Of a stretch of 64,000 nucleotides of DNA, positions 28,627 to 41,800 are shown piece after piece. The position numbers and the translations under genes were made by a program. This DNA comes from Trogon surrucura (Eukaryota > Chordata > Aves > Trogoniformes > Trogonidae), in assembly GCA_020746105.1 (NCBI GenBank), contig CM036636.1, positions 2,356,001-2,420,000 on the forward strand, in the 5' to 3' direction. The first letter of the stretch is position 1. Every line of letters starts with the position of its first letter. The notes below the pieces were generated by a model that worked only from the letters and a program-made list of their open reading frames with translations, had not been told where the DNA came from and did no database searches.

Positions 28627-30687
28627 GTAGAAGGGATGTCACATTTGTACAGAGTGAAGAGGTGGGCCCTCCTGTCCCACAGCTTGCTGTGCCTCCTTTG
28701 TCCTTCCCTGTTGTCACAGACTTGTGCACAGGGAGCAGGGCAGCCAGCAAGGATAGTTGGGTCTGCAGGGCTCCTGTATCCTGCCGAGTAAATCCCTTGG
28801 CAACAAAGAGAGTCAGATTGACAGCTAAAATATTCTTCTCTCTTTGTAATGACTTTTTTCACTCAAAATTTATGGATCTCTCTATGCTCGTAAAACATAG
28901 AAAGTATATTCTCTGTCCTATTCCAGCATCGCTTGCGTAAATTTGAATCCATCACTTTGAAATTATATCACTGCAAATGGGGCGCAGGAGGAATAATGAA
29001 ATATTTTGAACCCTAGTAATTTCAAATGCATGTCCTTTACTGAAGAATAATTACTGTCCCATGGACAAATCCTTTGTACCTCTAAATAAGGCTTTCTAGA
29101 CCCTCATTCCACAAAGTACTTTAAACTGTCCCTTTTGAGCCGGTCTGAACCAAAAATATACATAGACTCCAAGTCCTGATAACTTTTCAGACTTTTTAAT
29201 TGACTCTGTAGAACTCCTTGAGACTGAGAGTGTGTCCGGAGCACATATCTGGATGACTTTGTCCTGGACCCCAGCATGATTTGCAATAGCCCCGTTTGCT
29301 TTTTAGGTCTCCAAACAGCACATCAATTTTGCAGCTCGTTCTTGACCCTTTTGGAGCACGTAGAAAATTGTTGCAGTCATGTTTTGTTGCAAATATGTCC
29401 TACTCTGTTCTTATGGCTGTGAATTGGTGCTTCTAGGAACATCTCACGATAGCATTTTTGCTGACGAAAAGAGAGGAAAAGCTCTCCAAATGTGTAGGTA
29501 TAGGCTAATATAGTTCATGTCCTTCTGTGTGTCAGGTTTGCTTCTGTTTCTCAGCACCTGCGGCACCATGAAGGAGAATCTGGCCCCAGCTATTTCATGT
29601 GTAACTGAGAAACAAGTGGTGCCATTGAGCGTCTGGAAATTTCAATCCACTTTCTTCCAGGAAAGTCTTCTCTCGCACTTCCCCAGTGCTTTGTGATTGA
29701 TCTTGCTGAATTCTAAAATTGCTCTCTTGGTTATAGATGAGGGACTGGCTCGGTGTCTGAGAAGAGCCTTAGCAACATGAATATATCTCCACAATTTTTA
29801 GGATGATTACTCCTACAGGCTAACGATCAGATTTGTCCCTGTTTCTTCTTTTGTGGTTTGCACTATTATGTTTTCAACTTGTCAATTTTTATAGTAGTGT
29901 TCAATATATTCTGTATAAATCTGAACCCTGTGATTGGCTTTCTTCTCATTTGAAACAAAGATCATGAGCAGAACGACATCCAGACAAGTTGTCTCTATCC
30001 CACTCCAGAGCCTCTAAGGGTATGAAAGCCTGGGCAACGTATTGGAGAGACCTGAATCTGGTTGTGGGCTGGATCTGCTTCATAATTACTTCATTTTATA
30101 ATGACTGGTTGGCACCAGAAGCTTCAGGAAAAATCAACCCCAACCTAAGTGACCATCAGTCTTGTCATCAAACAGAGACTGACCTGATCAACCAGAGCTA
30201 TTAAAAAATTTAAATATCATCTCTTGAGCATCTGTCACTGCACAAATCTCTGGAGGCTGCAAATCTGGTTTGGGTCTTCTAAGAGAAGTTTTCAGAAAAG
30301 ATTTAACTTCTCTCTCATGTTTAGGATCACAAGCAAAATGGCCCCGATTATTTAAGTGAATGAATGTGCTGCTCTTGGGCCATTTCATCTTCATAAGGGC
30401 CATTTAGCACTCTATTTTTTTTTTCCACTGATGCAAGGGAGCTCTTCAAAGTAAGTGTCAAGGAACTTGATGCAGACAATTGATGCCATCCTCCGAGCTG
30501 CCCTTGCCAGCCGCCCAGCTTTAAATATCTCCGATGACACTGTGAAAGACTCCCCGCAGGGCTGTGAGAATCCAGATGAATGAGTATCCTTGGATTAAAT
30601 GATGATTAAGTGGCTGACAAAGTGGGAACGAATGAGGTGCTGCAGGGCAAGAAGTCCTCCATTAGAACAGCTGACCTCAGGCCAAAT

Positions 30688-30725
30688 TTCCTACATTTCC
30701 CCATCTGTAAAAATGGAAGTCTATT
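30688..30725 (-). repeat. MIR-like repeat remnant
   Basis: TTCCTACATTTCCCCATCTG, followed by TAAAAATGGAAG, closely matches the CAGTTTCCCCATCTGTAAAA motif of MIR-type SINEs in reverse orientation. Only the core is preserved. Confidence 0.42.
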
Positions 30726-33700
30726 GCATCATGAGTTATGGCTGAAGTTAGCAACTTAGAAACCAGACCACTTTTCTGTTCAGAGCACCCACCCCAGTAT
30801 TTCTGCACTACTAGTGATATTTAGGAGAAACTTTCATAAAATGGGCTAAGACATGAGGCAGGCTTCTTCCTAGAGCAAAATTCTTTGCGTGAGCCATGTA
30901 CATCACAAAGATGTCCCCTAAGCAAGTCTTCATGAGGCCTGATGGAGATGGTCGTACTTCCAGCATCTTTCATCGAGGAACTCGCAGCAGCTGGCAAGCA
31001 GACAATTATTGAATATCTCATGAAAGATGAGAGAGAAACATCACTATTACCCATCTTTGAGGAGAGGAAATGAAGGAGGGAGGTAGTAGAATAGTAATAA
31101 AGCCACGGAGAACAAAAATGCAGTCCTCTTGATGTTTGATTTAGGCAACTGCCTGCTTTTTTAAGACCAGGAAGGGGGAGCGGGTACAGAGCATGCTAAA
31201 TTCCTCCTCCTCTAGAGCTTGGTGTGAAGTTCATTGCAGATTTTCCTGGTGCAGATATAAAAGCGGGACCCCAATCCAGCAAGGTCACTGAGCCCACACA
31301 GCACTTCTAGCTGAACTGGGTTTTTTTAGTCCTAGCATCCTGGCAATGACACATCTTAGCATCTGCCTCCGTAAGCCTTCCTTGCACCTTTAATTGCACA
31401 TGGTTTCTTCTTGGCTTCCTGGTTGGATCTTCCGAGCACCGTTGTACTATGAAATAGCTCCCTGCTGTCCATCCAGGGGTTGCATCCGTGTGCTCTGCGA
31501 AGTGACCGTTACAGCTTGTACAACATCCTGGGATTATTTTTTAGAGAGGTGCTGTACACGCTTAGGATCACGATTATTAAGTTTGGGGTGTCTTCCTTGT
31601 GCAGTTTGGTTTTACATAAAACCAATTTCTATCTGAATAATGAGAAAAATGACCCATTGCAGCAGGCTGGATGAAGAATCTCTAGCTCTCATAAAAGCTC
31701 AGTGCTGTCACTGGGAGCTACTTGTTATGTAAATCTCAAAGCCTGACAGATGAAGTAAAGAATTAGAAAAGGTTTCTGAAGGAAAACTACTTTATTTCTA
31801 TACAGTCATTATGCATTTGAACAATAGTGTTTTTTGGGGGTGCCAAAAGGAAGCATTTCTGATCACTTCCTGAATGAGTTTGCTGACCCCCTCCCAGCTT
31901 CTAAAACACAGGAAGAAAAAAAAAGAGCAGTATGCTTAAAATAGATGACAATGACAAATACCAGTGGAGTTCTTTTGTATCAGCGTTGGAGATCTTATGT
32001 TCGCCTTCCTGGAAATGACTGTTTCTTCCACAATCAGTTCACTTATTCCTCCTGGATGCTGCTGCTTTCTTGAGCCTTGAATGCACTCCTAGTCAGGCAG
32101 AAATATCAGATATGATTGTGATCTTGTTCCCTGGTGTAAGTTGTTGCTGTCAGGAGAATCTCATCACCCATCTAGATGAGGGTAGAGTCACAGAGAGATT
32201 TGTTTTCCTGTATTCTAATTTATTTTAACTAGTTTGGACCAAATATTTAATGATCCTTTTCTTCAGAAGAAATCAGATCTCCCTGAGATTGTTCTAAATG
32301 AGATCTACAAGCTTCTTGATCCTGATTTTTGACTGTGAGCAGTTTTCCTTGCAGCTGAGGTGATACTTTCTGTCTCTTTGCACAGCTGAGATGTCCAACA
32401 AAGCCTCAGAAAAATCTTGGTGAGTCAAAGGGGAAGATGTTGACCTGAAGCAACAAAAGGACATGGAAAATTGGTGTTTGGGACAGGGAAAGGTGTGCAG
32501 AGATCTTCAGGGCTTGCTCTGAGGGGCTCAAGATAATTGGAACCAATGTGTTTTCCTCAATGCCACGAAGAGTTTTGCCATCTGATTCATTCAGACAGGG
32601 TGAAAGCAAAGGGATGGAAACTGCATGTCAGAAATGTTTTTGATGTCAGATAGATTATTCAGATTGTCCTTGTGGCCAGAGATGGCACAACTGAGAAATA
32701 ACAGGACCTCTCCTTAGGGGCAGTGTTAACTATCCTTTAATGTGTTCGTAGTGCTGGATAAACCTGGGTGGGTAAAGCTGTCTGCTGAGTCTTCTCAGCT
32801 AAAGTATCTTGTAAAAACAACGCCTGGGTGGAGAAGACATGTTGTCTTCACCAACTTCAGGAAAACTTGGTAGGAAAAGAGCTGGTTTTGCAAGTGGTGG
32901 TGTTTTATAGGTTTGGGTGCTTGGTGAGTTTGACAAGAGGTTGTTACGAGGCTGTTGGTCACCTGGAATCCTACCTAGGAAAACCAGGACGAAGTCTCTT
33001 AGCTGTGGTTCAGGGGCTGGGGCACACAAGCTTTCCTTTACCCTCTTTTTCTCCAGTTCTGACATGTTTGTAAGAGCTGTTTCAGATTTGTTCCACCACA
33101 AGCAACATTCACCTGTTGTACTGAACAAAGGGCTCTCCGGAAGGCTAAAGAGATGGTCAAGAGCATGCACAGGGAAAGAAGCCGTACCATAAGGGAAGAA
33201 CACATGAGATTTTTGTTCTTCTAATCTCTTAAGACATTTGTTGAAGGATAGCAGTTTCAACCAAAAAATGGATAAGGATGAAAATTTCAAGTGCTTCATT
33301 TTGGATGGTCCTGAATATATTGGTTTTACATGTTTGAGATGATACTCTTTGACTATATGCTTTGAGATAGCACTGATCAAAACTGTAAATAAAAATGAAT
33401 TTGAATGACTCGGACATCATAAATCCATCACCCTCTGGTCAGACTAAGTATTTAGGTGACCTAACATGGCTTTTCTCAAAAGCTTTTTCCCTAGGAAAGA
33501 TCATTGTCTTGCAAACTTTTTTCTCGAGTTCTTCCTTTGCATTGTCAAACTGAAAAGTTCCCTTGTCCAGCTCCAGGTTTCAATAATCGGTTTTGTTCTG
33601 TTGTTTCTACACTCAGAAATATAATTTTTGCCCAGTGAAGTGTCTGCAAACAGGATTTTCTGATGCTAGTCTCTTGTGAAATGCGTTCCTCTGGAATTGG

Positions 33701-34865
33701 GCAGGACTCACCTGGAGTGAGAAGTCCTTAACACTGACAGGGAGACAGAATAAAGTGAATACAGGGGAATAAGGAAACAAAGATCATGTTTTTGATAGCT
33801 CCCTTGCATCAGGACCTGAGAGGGTATTCTATAAGAAGAAGGGGTCTAGCACGATGTGAAAAAGGTGTTTTCATTCAGTTTAACTGGACTGTTTTGAAAC
33901 AGTTGAGGAAGCAGGTTGATAGGAAGAATATTCTGTTACACAAAGCAGCAGCAGCATGTCTCTGGTCGTCTGTAATGCCAGAAGAAAGAGGTTCAAGAAA
34001 ATCAGTTCCCAAGTGTAGCATTTGGACATAGCTGGTGGCAGGTCTTTGCTGTTAAATTCAGTTCGAAACATCTGAGGGATGTACTGAAACAGTTCAGGCC
34101 TTAGAAGGAAACAAAAAAGAAATGCTGAAAGGTTAAGAATCTCCCACCAGCATTTTCCTGGAAAACATGGAGTGTTACAGGCACTTCTGTATAACAAGGA
34201 GAAGGTTGAACAGTCTTCAAACACTGGCAGTCAGAGGGGGCTGCACTCATGTAGAAGACGTACCCAGTCCAGGCAAGAGTCAGAAAGATGCATCTCTAAG
34301 TGAAGTTCCCTGATGAAAGCACAGGTGACTCTTGCCCCGCAGGGACCAAAGCCTTGTATTTTCTCTGTTTTCATTGAGAAAATGCTCAAGAAAACCCCCA
34401 TGTGTATTGATTATTTCAAGTCTAAAAGGTTTGGAAGGGCAGCTTACATCATTAGACGTTCATATTCCACCCAGGGTAGATGAATTGCTGTAAAAGTACT
34501 TGAAGATTTCATTCCATTTTCCTTTTCCCTCATTGCTTTCAGCCTCTGTATTGATGGCTGGGGGTGGAAGGGTCCTCGTTTTTCTCTGGATTTTGATGAA
34601 GTCACAAGAAAGCAGCCTTCTTCATTTTATTTTTTTCACAAAATGCTTTGAAGGTTTAATGTTCTCTGTGACAAGCTGCGTGCTCATAAAATGGGACTCT
34701 GCCGAGGAAAGGGAAGAACAATCTTCAAGGCAAAAAAACCTCCACTCAATAACCACCCCCTCTTTCAACACAAGGATTCACGTGTCCTCTCTGCCTCTCC
34801 CTGGGAGGGAAAAGGAGCTGAAGCTGAGTGAAAAATGATCACACAGTTTTCAAAACAAATTCCTG

Positions 34866-35035
34866 GATCGAGTGTGTCACCTGCCAATCACCGCCCCGAG
34901 CGTGCCGTGTGCTCGTCTCCTTTTGTCTGGTCTTTTTTAGGCTTCGAGCTGTGCAGCGACAGGGTTGTCTTACAGCCCGTTTGTGCGCTCGTCTAGAAAA
35001 CGATTTGCCCGAGATGGCCCTTGTCCAGTTGTAGG
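34866..35035. promoter_or_regulatory. CpG-richer patch with CCAAT and GC-box motifs
   Basis: CpG density rises here against a CpG-poor background (for example ATCGAGTG, CCCCGAGCGTG, GCTCGTC, AACGATTTGCCCGAG). It contains CCAAT (34884-34888) next to CCGCCCC (34891-34897). It could be an intronic enhancer or alternative promoter, but no TATA box, initiator or downstream exon supports that. This is inference from composition only. Confidence 0.22.
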
Positions 35036-35794
35036 GCACTCCTGGAAGCCTTCGGGCAGGAGAAGAGCAGCTGGGGCTGTCCATCCTTTTCTAGACACCT
35101 TCACTTGGGATTTCCTGTGCCCTTGAGTGCGTGTTCATACATACATTTACATCCTTTTTTGTTTTCTTTTCTTTTGAGCTGGGAGGTTTGGTACACTCAT
35201 ACCCTTATTTCTCAGGGTCTCTTATCTCCTGGTGCTTGTCCCACTAGTTTCACCCCTCAGCTCTGGAAAGACAGGTTTCAAGCAGGTTTCAACTAACTTA
35301 GGAGGAGGAACCCAAAATCTTATTGAGATTTTTTATTTTTTCAGTGGTTCATTTTTCAGGGTTTAGTCAGTCATATCACCCACTTGAGACTAAATGCTTT
35401 TTCCATTTCACATTGGATCTTCCAAAAAGGTACCATTTCTAAGGCTTTTGGGATGGAAAAGTATGGTCTTTTTAATTTATTTTTATATATATACACATGG
35501 TATATTTTATATACATACTTTTTTTTTTTTACATATGTATAGATTAATAACTCTCCACCTGCCATACCCGAGCTCATACAGGTATCTTTTGAACTGAAAT
35601 GCTTTCTTCCAGGGTTCGAAAATTCAAAACGTTCAGAAAGTGCTTTCAATTTAAGTGAATTTCTTCTTAGTTTTTTAACAGAAGCGGGGCTCATTCACGG
35701 ATAATCTTAGCTGCTAATCATCATGTCCAAAATATTTTAATTTAAGAAATTATTACATACCATTTCATTTTATTAACCTATTTATCTGCATTTG

Positions 35795-35858
35795 CACAGA
35801 GCCCATAGATGATCCAGGACTGTATTATGCGAGGTCCTATACAAATATGAATTGGATC
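35795..35858 (+). repeat. Old amniote interspersed repeat fragment
   Basis: CAGAGCCCATAGATGATCCA, then GGACTGTATTATGCGAGGTC and CTATACAAATATGA, follows the pattern GAGCCC...CAGGACCCCATTGTGC and TAGG...CTGTACAAACA of a repeat common in amniote genomes. It is diverged and lacks both ends. Confidence 0.45.
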
Positions 35859-38800
35859 TGAAACCAATTAGAGGCTCAATTTCAACATGTAGGTCAGTCA
35901 TTAATCTCTGGTTTGCCAGACAATAATAGCTACTTTCTTCAGTACAACAGCTACACATCTATATTTTGGGAATGGGATTCAGAAGAAATTAAGCTTGCCT
36001 GTAAGACCATAATTGTTGCATCTCCGCTAGCAGGAAACACGAGCAGCATCTGGTTTAGCACTGATGTATAATGTATTTGTTAATGGTCCAGAAAAGTGGG
36101 TTGTGAAGACGCAAGGGTCAAAGCCTCATGTAATTAGTGAGATCAGCCAAGACTGAAGGATTTCAGGAGGCGGGGAGCAGGCTGGCAGGATGATGGCAGG
36201 TGGAAGTCGGTGGTGGCAGCTACAGAAAGACAACTTCTGCTGTGGAAAGGCTAATGGGAGCTACCAGTAGGAGAACTGCACCTGAAATGAGTGGTAACTG
36301 GGGGGAAAAAGGGGTGAGGTAGATCCAGATGATGCTGTGGAGATAGAGTGGAAAATCATCTCAATGCATGGCAATAGTGAAAATAGTAATAAACATGTCA
36401 TGACTACAGTGGGATAAAAAAAATACAGATGTCATAATATCAGTGAAAGACACTTTCCTGAGCTCCTCTCTGATCCTTGCATTGCATGGAGTACATGGAG
36501 TAGAAATAGAAGTTGTCAAGATGAAAAACAGTAGAACTAAAGCGATACTAATGAAAAGTCTAGGGTCATTTCATGTAACGAGATGACTAAATGGGGACAT
36601 GAGAGATGTAAAAAATAAGAAATGATAGGCCAGTGATTCAGCAGCTCCTTTACTTCCTTACGAAGCCCAAGTAGAAATCACACGTAACTACTGAAAACAG
36701 AAATGACAAAAAAACATGCACACGGAAGCATGATGTTTGTACCTTTTGCAGAGAACACAAGCTGGGGAGCTTAGTCTCTAGATATTCTCAAGATTGAGAA
36801 CCTGCGTGTGACAAAGCAGTTCAACATTGCTGGCGCTGCAGTAAAGCCACGGTGTTGTGGTTGTGGTTCATGGCATTTGTAAGCCTGGAAGGGAGAGAAG
36901 GAGGTGAATGGGAAACACTGGAGAAAAAGCCTTTTCTCCAAAGCATTTGGTCCAGGCTGTCACCAAAGATGGATTCTCTGGGACATGTCCCTCCCTAGAA
37001 AAGGCCTCATAGTGTACAAGATTGTCTCAAGGCTGGGGACAGATTTAAATGTGCACTGTAGCTAGAAGGTTCAGGGACTCTGTCTTCTCCCCCTCCATTT
37101 ATTCCTTTCCTTCACTGTCAGATGAAAAGGAAAAAAAGGGGGTTTGTCATGGCTGGACACTGCATGGATGTGGTGGGTACAGGACGGGGACGTGCTGGAC
37201 CGGGTGATGCAGCACAACGGCAGCGTTGGGGGATGCGCAGCCTCACGGAGGGGCCGTGGGCAGCTGGGTAGGAAGCCTGCCTAGGATAAAAATAAAGCCC
37301 AAGGGGGCGGGTGGGGGATCTCCCCACCGGCACACATCTGCTCTGGGGCTGGCGCTGCTCCAGGCATCCTCCTCGCCTACCCCACCTCAGTCCAAAGTTG
37401 GTTGGTCTCTGGTTGCTGTCACGTTGAAATTAGCTGGAGAGAGGCACTTCACCCATTTCCTCGCCTAGTTTCTATGGTGATATTCCACTCAACTGTTTTC
37501 AGCAGGTCTGAGTTTATTTCCCTGCAGATAAGGCAGCCTATGCTAATATACTGCAGCCTGGGCTCTATATCTTGGCAACAAGCCGAGGGTTCGTGCCACT
37601 GAAATTAAATGGCTCTAGGTAAAATATGTCTCACGCCAGCTTTGGCAATAACCGGCATTGTCTCGTAAAACAATATTTTGTTTGTTTACTGCTGCTGTTT
37701 GACACCCTAAGCTGGAAGGCTGGGAAGCTTATGGAAACGTGTGTTCTCATGTTCTTCCTCTACGGTTCCTGTTGGGGAAAGCTCAGGGAGACCGCCAGTT
37801 CTGGCTTGATGAAGGCTGAAATACAGTGCATGATGTGGGAGGAAAAATGTGTGAGAGAAGGGTGTTGGAAGCAGTGGGAAAGGGACTGTGCTGGGGAGGT
37901 TCAGGCTCGTTAGAGCTGTGTTGACTCCAGGTGAGTAATTCACACCCTTTTCCTCCATGAAGGAGCTTCTGCAGTTCCCATCCCTGCTCCCTCTAGAAGG
38001 TCTTTGGGAGTAGGCCCGCCTGCATTTTTCTCCAGCATGGCTTGAAAGCTTTGGGTGCTGGCTAGGGAAGGTGATGAATGTCTGCTTGTGAGGGGGACCA
38101 TGGGGACCACTTGCTGCTTTGGGGGCTGGTGCAGACCCGGTGCAGGCTGCTTGCTGGAGGCCTTCTCCTATGTTGGCTCACAGGGCTACAGCTCATCCAC
38201 CCCCATTGATGAATGGGAGATCCATCAATGTATTGAAGATCCCTAAGGACCTCATCCTTCACTCGCATCCCAGAGGAGAAGGCTTGATCCCAGTGCTTGG
38301 TGGGCCAAATACTGCCAAGTGTTGTGCAGTAGCTTAGTTACGATTGCGGTGCTGTTTGGGAATGGAGATGTTCTCTTCAGCCTTCTTCAAAGAAAAGATG
38401 GTTCCAAATTTGCCTTTGCCCCAGTGCAGTTGCTGTGACAGGAGAAGTCTCTCCCTCTTCCTGTGTGCAGTGGTTTGTTGCTGCTAGACCACACGACATG
38501 TTTACTGAGGCTCACCTACCCGAGTCATGCCGGCATGTTTATTACAGAAGAAATGTAAATAGACTTGGGGAGAAAATGGAAAGCCGTAATCTGGCAAGCC
38601 AGGCTGTGACCTTCGAAAGGACCTAAGAAATTATTTTAATGATTTAATATAATTTCCTGCAGGTGGGTAACATGGGGGAGGAAGAGGAAGACTGTGAATA
38701 TGGCAGCAGAGCTCATGGGAGAATGTTGCTTATGATCAAGGTTTTACTCTGAGCAGGAATACACTGGTCCACCAGGAAAAGGGGACCAAGGACCCTGCAG

Positions 38801-41800
38801 TGCATCATGTTGCTGGTAACACAGTCGAGAGCTTCTAAAGTGATAATATCTTGAGAACCACCTAACTTTGTCCTGGTGATCATTGGGCTCTCAGCTCACG
38901 CTTTTCTCATTCTTGCTTCTTCACTTCCACATCCCCAGGCTAAAAGCCCGCTTCGAGGGCTGCCTTCTTGAGAAGAGTCTTGGAGTCTCAGGAATGCTGA
39001 CTCTTCCCGCAGTTGCTGTGTGAGCAGGCAAGAAAGCAGGTCTGTTGTGGGCTCTGACTGCATCTGTGCCTTCGCAGAAAATGTGGTGGCACCATCAAGT
39101 CTCCTGCAATGTGACGCAGGTAGTTGGCTGCTTCCCTGATACACTTCACACCCCTCAGAATATGACTGATCTCACCAGTGGCATTTTAACATCCCCACCA
39201 CCACAGCTCTGGGCTGGCGTTTCCAGCAAATTCTGTTGCTTTTCAAAGGGCTGCAGTTTAGAGAAGACCTGTGAAAACAAATGAAGATTTCACTTAGCAA
39301 GTTGCAAACTTCAGCTTGTCCCAGGCTCTGCCTGAAGATGCCACCCACCTCCCACCATTGAGGTGACTGAGAATGGAGCATCATCAACCCAAGGGCTTGG
39401 CTCCCACCACCTGCGATCAACCCTCAGCTCCTCGGCCAACTTTGGCAGCCAGGGAGGAGGTAATCCTGCCCCAGGGTGGAGCAGGGAAAATCGGTGCTGT
39501 TTCTGAAGGGCTCAGAGCCTGCTTTGGTTGTATGTTATGGAAAAACCACAGCACACCTCTAAGAAGCACTTGGACCCAGGGCAGCTCCCTGAGTGTCCTG
39601 ACTCTATAGAATTATAGGCGTGGTCTCACTTCTCTGTTTTCAACAACAAAGTGTTCTCTTAGACCCAGACAGAGCATATTGATGCAGCAGGTGGGGTTGG
39701 ACAATGCAGGAAACCTTCTAACTTTACTCTGAGTGTCCACTACACTTATGGATCCAGAGCACTGTCCAACTCTGTGTTTTATAAGGAAAGTTTAAGGTTA
39801 TAGTTATATCTTCTAAGAAACTACAGACAACTGACCTGTGTTACAGCTAATTGTGCTGCTTTGGTTTATTTTTGTCCATCTCAGACTAACAGCTTGTACG
39901 TCTGACAGAAGCTTGCTTTTTCTTTTCCCCTTCCAGTGTAGGATTATTAATAGATGAGGCATCAACAAAGCAAAGACCATTTGAGAAATATGATGGGACA
40001 CTTGGTCTACAGTGGAAAAAAACAACAGCACACACCCACATGAAACATTCTTTTCTTTTTAAAGAACATTGACAAGAAAGCCCTCTTTCCTTCGGGAGGC
40101 ATTCATATTCCCCAGAGTTCATGATTCAGACAGCATTTCTGCCCTCTTCAGATAGATTAAAATCTGAAGGACTTATTTTTTCCCCCATCGTGCTTGAATG
40201 ATTTTAACTTAGGTCAGATGCTGACTTGCAAAAGGCTGGGCTTGAGTACCATCTCCCTTTATCGCTTCTGTCTGAGACTTCATGGTCTCTCTTCAGGCTC
40301 TAAATAAAATGGGACTAAACATAATAAAATCTCATGCTTCAGGGCAAAACATAATTACCTGAAAGGATCAGGAAGAAATTGTTTTTCTTTTGTGAATAGC
40401 ACTGATTAATGCAATGTGGGTTGATGGCATTTTTTTTTCCGACGAGCAGTTACGGAACTACCACTGGAAACAGGTTCCATGGGCCAAAGTTCTTCTGATA
40501 TGCTGATGGCTCCTTTCATGGGGCTTGGGAGGTGCATTCTGAGAATCAAAGAAATTTTGTCTTCAGGTTCCGGGAGACTTTTTGGATTCAGAGCTGAGGT
40601 AGGACTTCGCAGCAGAGTAACGTGGAGGAGCTAAAAGTGTTTGCAGAGAAGGAAACGTGCTGCCTCTGTGGAGGCACTGAGCTGTTCCCAGGGTGCCACC
40701 ACCCATGGGATGCTGCTGCCCTGGCCTCACCTCCCATTTAGCCTCCTGTGAAAGCCAAGTTATATATTTGTCCTGAAATCTTGGCCCCTGTGGTGCTGTA
40801 ACACACTTTCTCTCGGCTCAACAAGCAGACTCCAAATGCAGAAATGGTTTCAGAGAAGAGTTTGCTTTGTCAACGCAGCACCTGCCCTGTTTCCCCAGGG
40901 ATCCTGGTGAGAGATCCCCTTCATTAGATAAATGCTTCAGAGTATTGGGAGCACTGAAGGGAAAAATGATACACCACTGAGTTTAGCAGGAGAGGTTTTG
41001 TTTGAAGGCCTTGAGCCACCTTCAGCCCAGCTACCAGGTGGGGAATAGCTTGGAGAGCTGATCTTTGCCAGGTGGCTCAAACCCTAATTGTAGTCCTGGG
41101 ACCAGGTGGGTGAGGGGAAGGTTTAAAAGAGACAGAAGATGGCCAGCCTCCCCCTTGGTGCCAAAGAGAGGTTGGTGCTGGCTGAGGCTTGGGCACGGAA
41201 GGCAGCTGAGCTGAGATTTGGGCTCTGGCATCACCTTTGGGGCTGAACACGTGCTTGCTCCTCAATTCATCCTCTCTGGGAGAAGAAGGTAACAGCACAT
41301 CTGGCCTAGGTCTCTGGCTGTTGTGTCTCTCAAGAATGTGGGTTTCTTGGGGCTAGGTACCTGTCTTTTGTATGTGAAACTCGTTGTTTGTTTGAGGTCT
41401 GGTGGGTGCTGTGGTGTTGCTCTTGGAAGGTGGTTGGTTTCCGATCCTCAGGCTGCCGTTCGCGTGCCGTGGCATCGCTTTGATCGAACCTGCGCCTGTT
41501 ATTTTCCCATAGTGACACAGTTATGACTATTTATTTGATAGATAAAGCTTAAGAAGCCCTTTTGGAAAGAGAACAAAGGCTCTGCTCTTATCCTTAATGT
41601 TGGGCTATGTGATACAGGGAAGACAGCATAAGTGCCAGGCCTGTCTGCTGAAGAAGGTGGTGGAGTCTGAGATTTCACTGTTCAAGACCTTGTTTCCTTG
41701 GTTAAACTAAACGTGAGATGTATTTCCTCATAGAACCAGAGTTTCACTTGAGCCAGGTCTCAAGTCTCCCATAATTCGGGGGTGCATGTTGGAGAAGGTG

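Noticed and set aside
31256..31263. TATAAAAG motif as a possible core promoter
   Set aside because: An isolated 8-base motif in a long AT-rich intron is expected by chance, and no initiator or downstream coding exon was seen.
32799..33380. A 193-codon minus-strand frame, one of the longest outside the exons
   Set aside because: No signal, membrane pattern or family motif was recognised, and no upstream promoter features are visible. A frame of this length can occur by chance in 64 kb.
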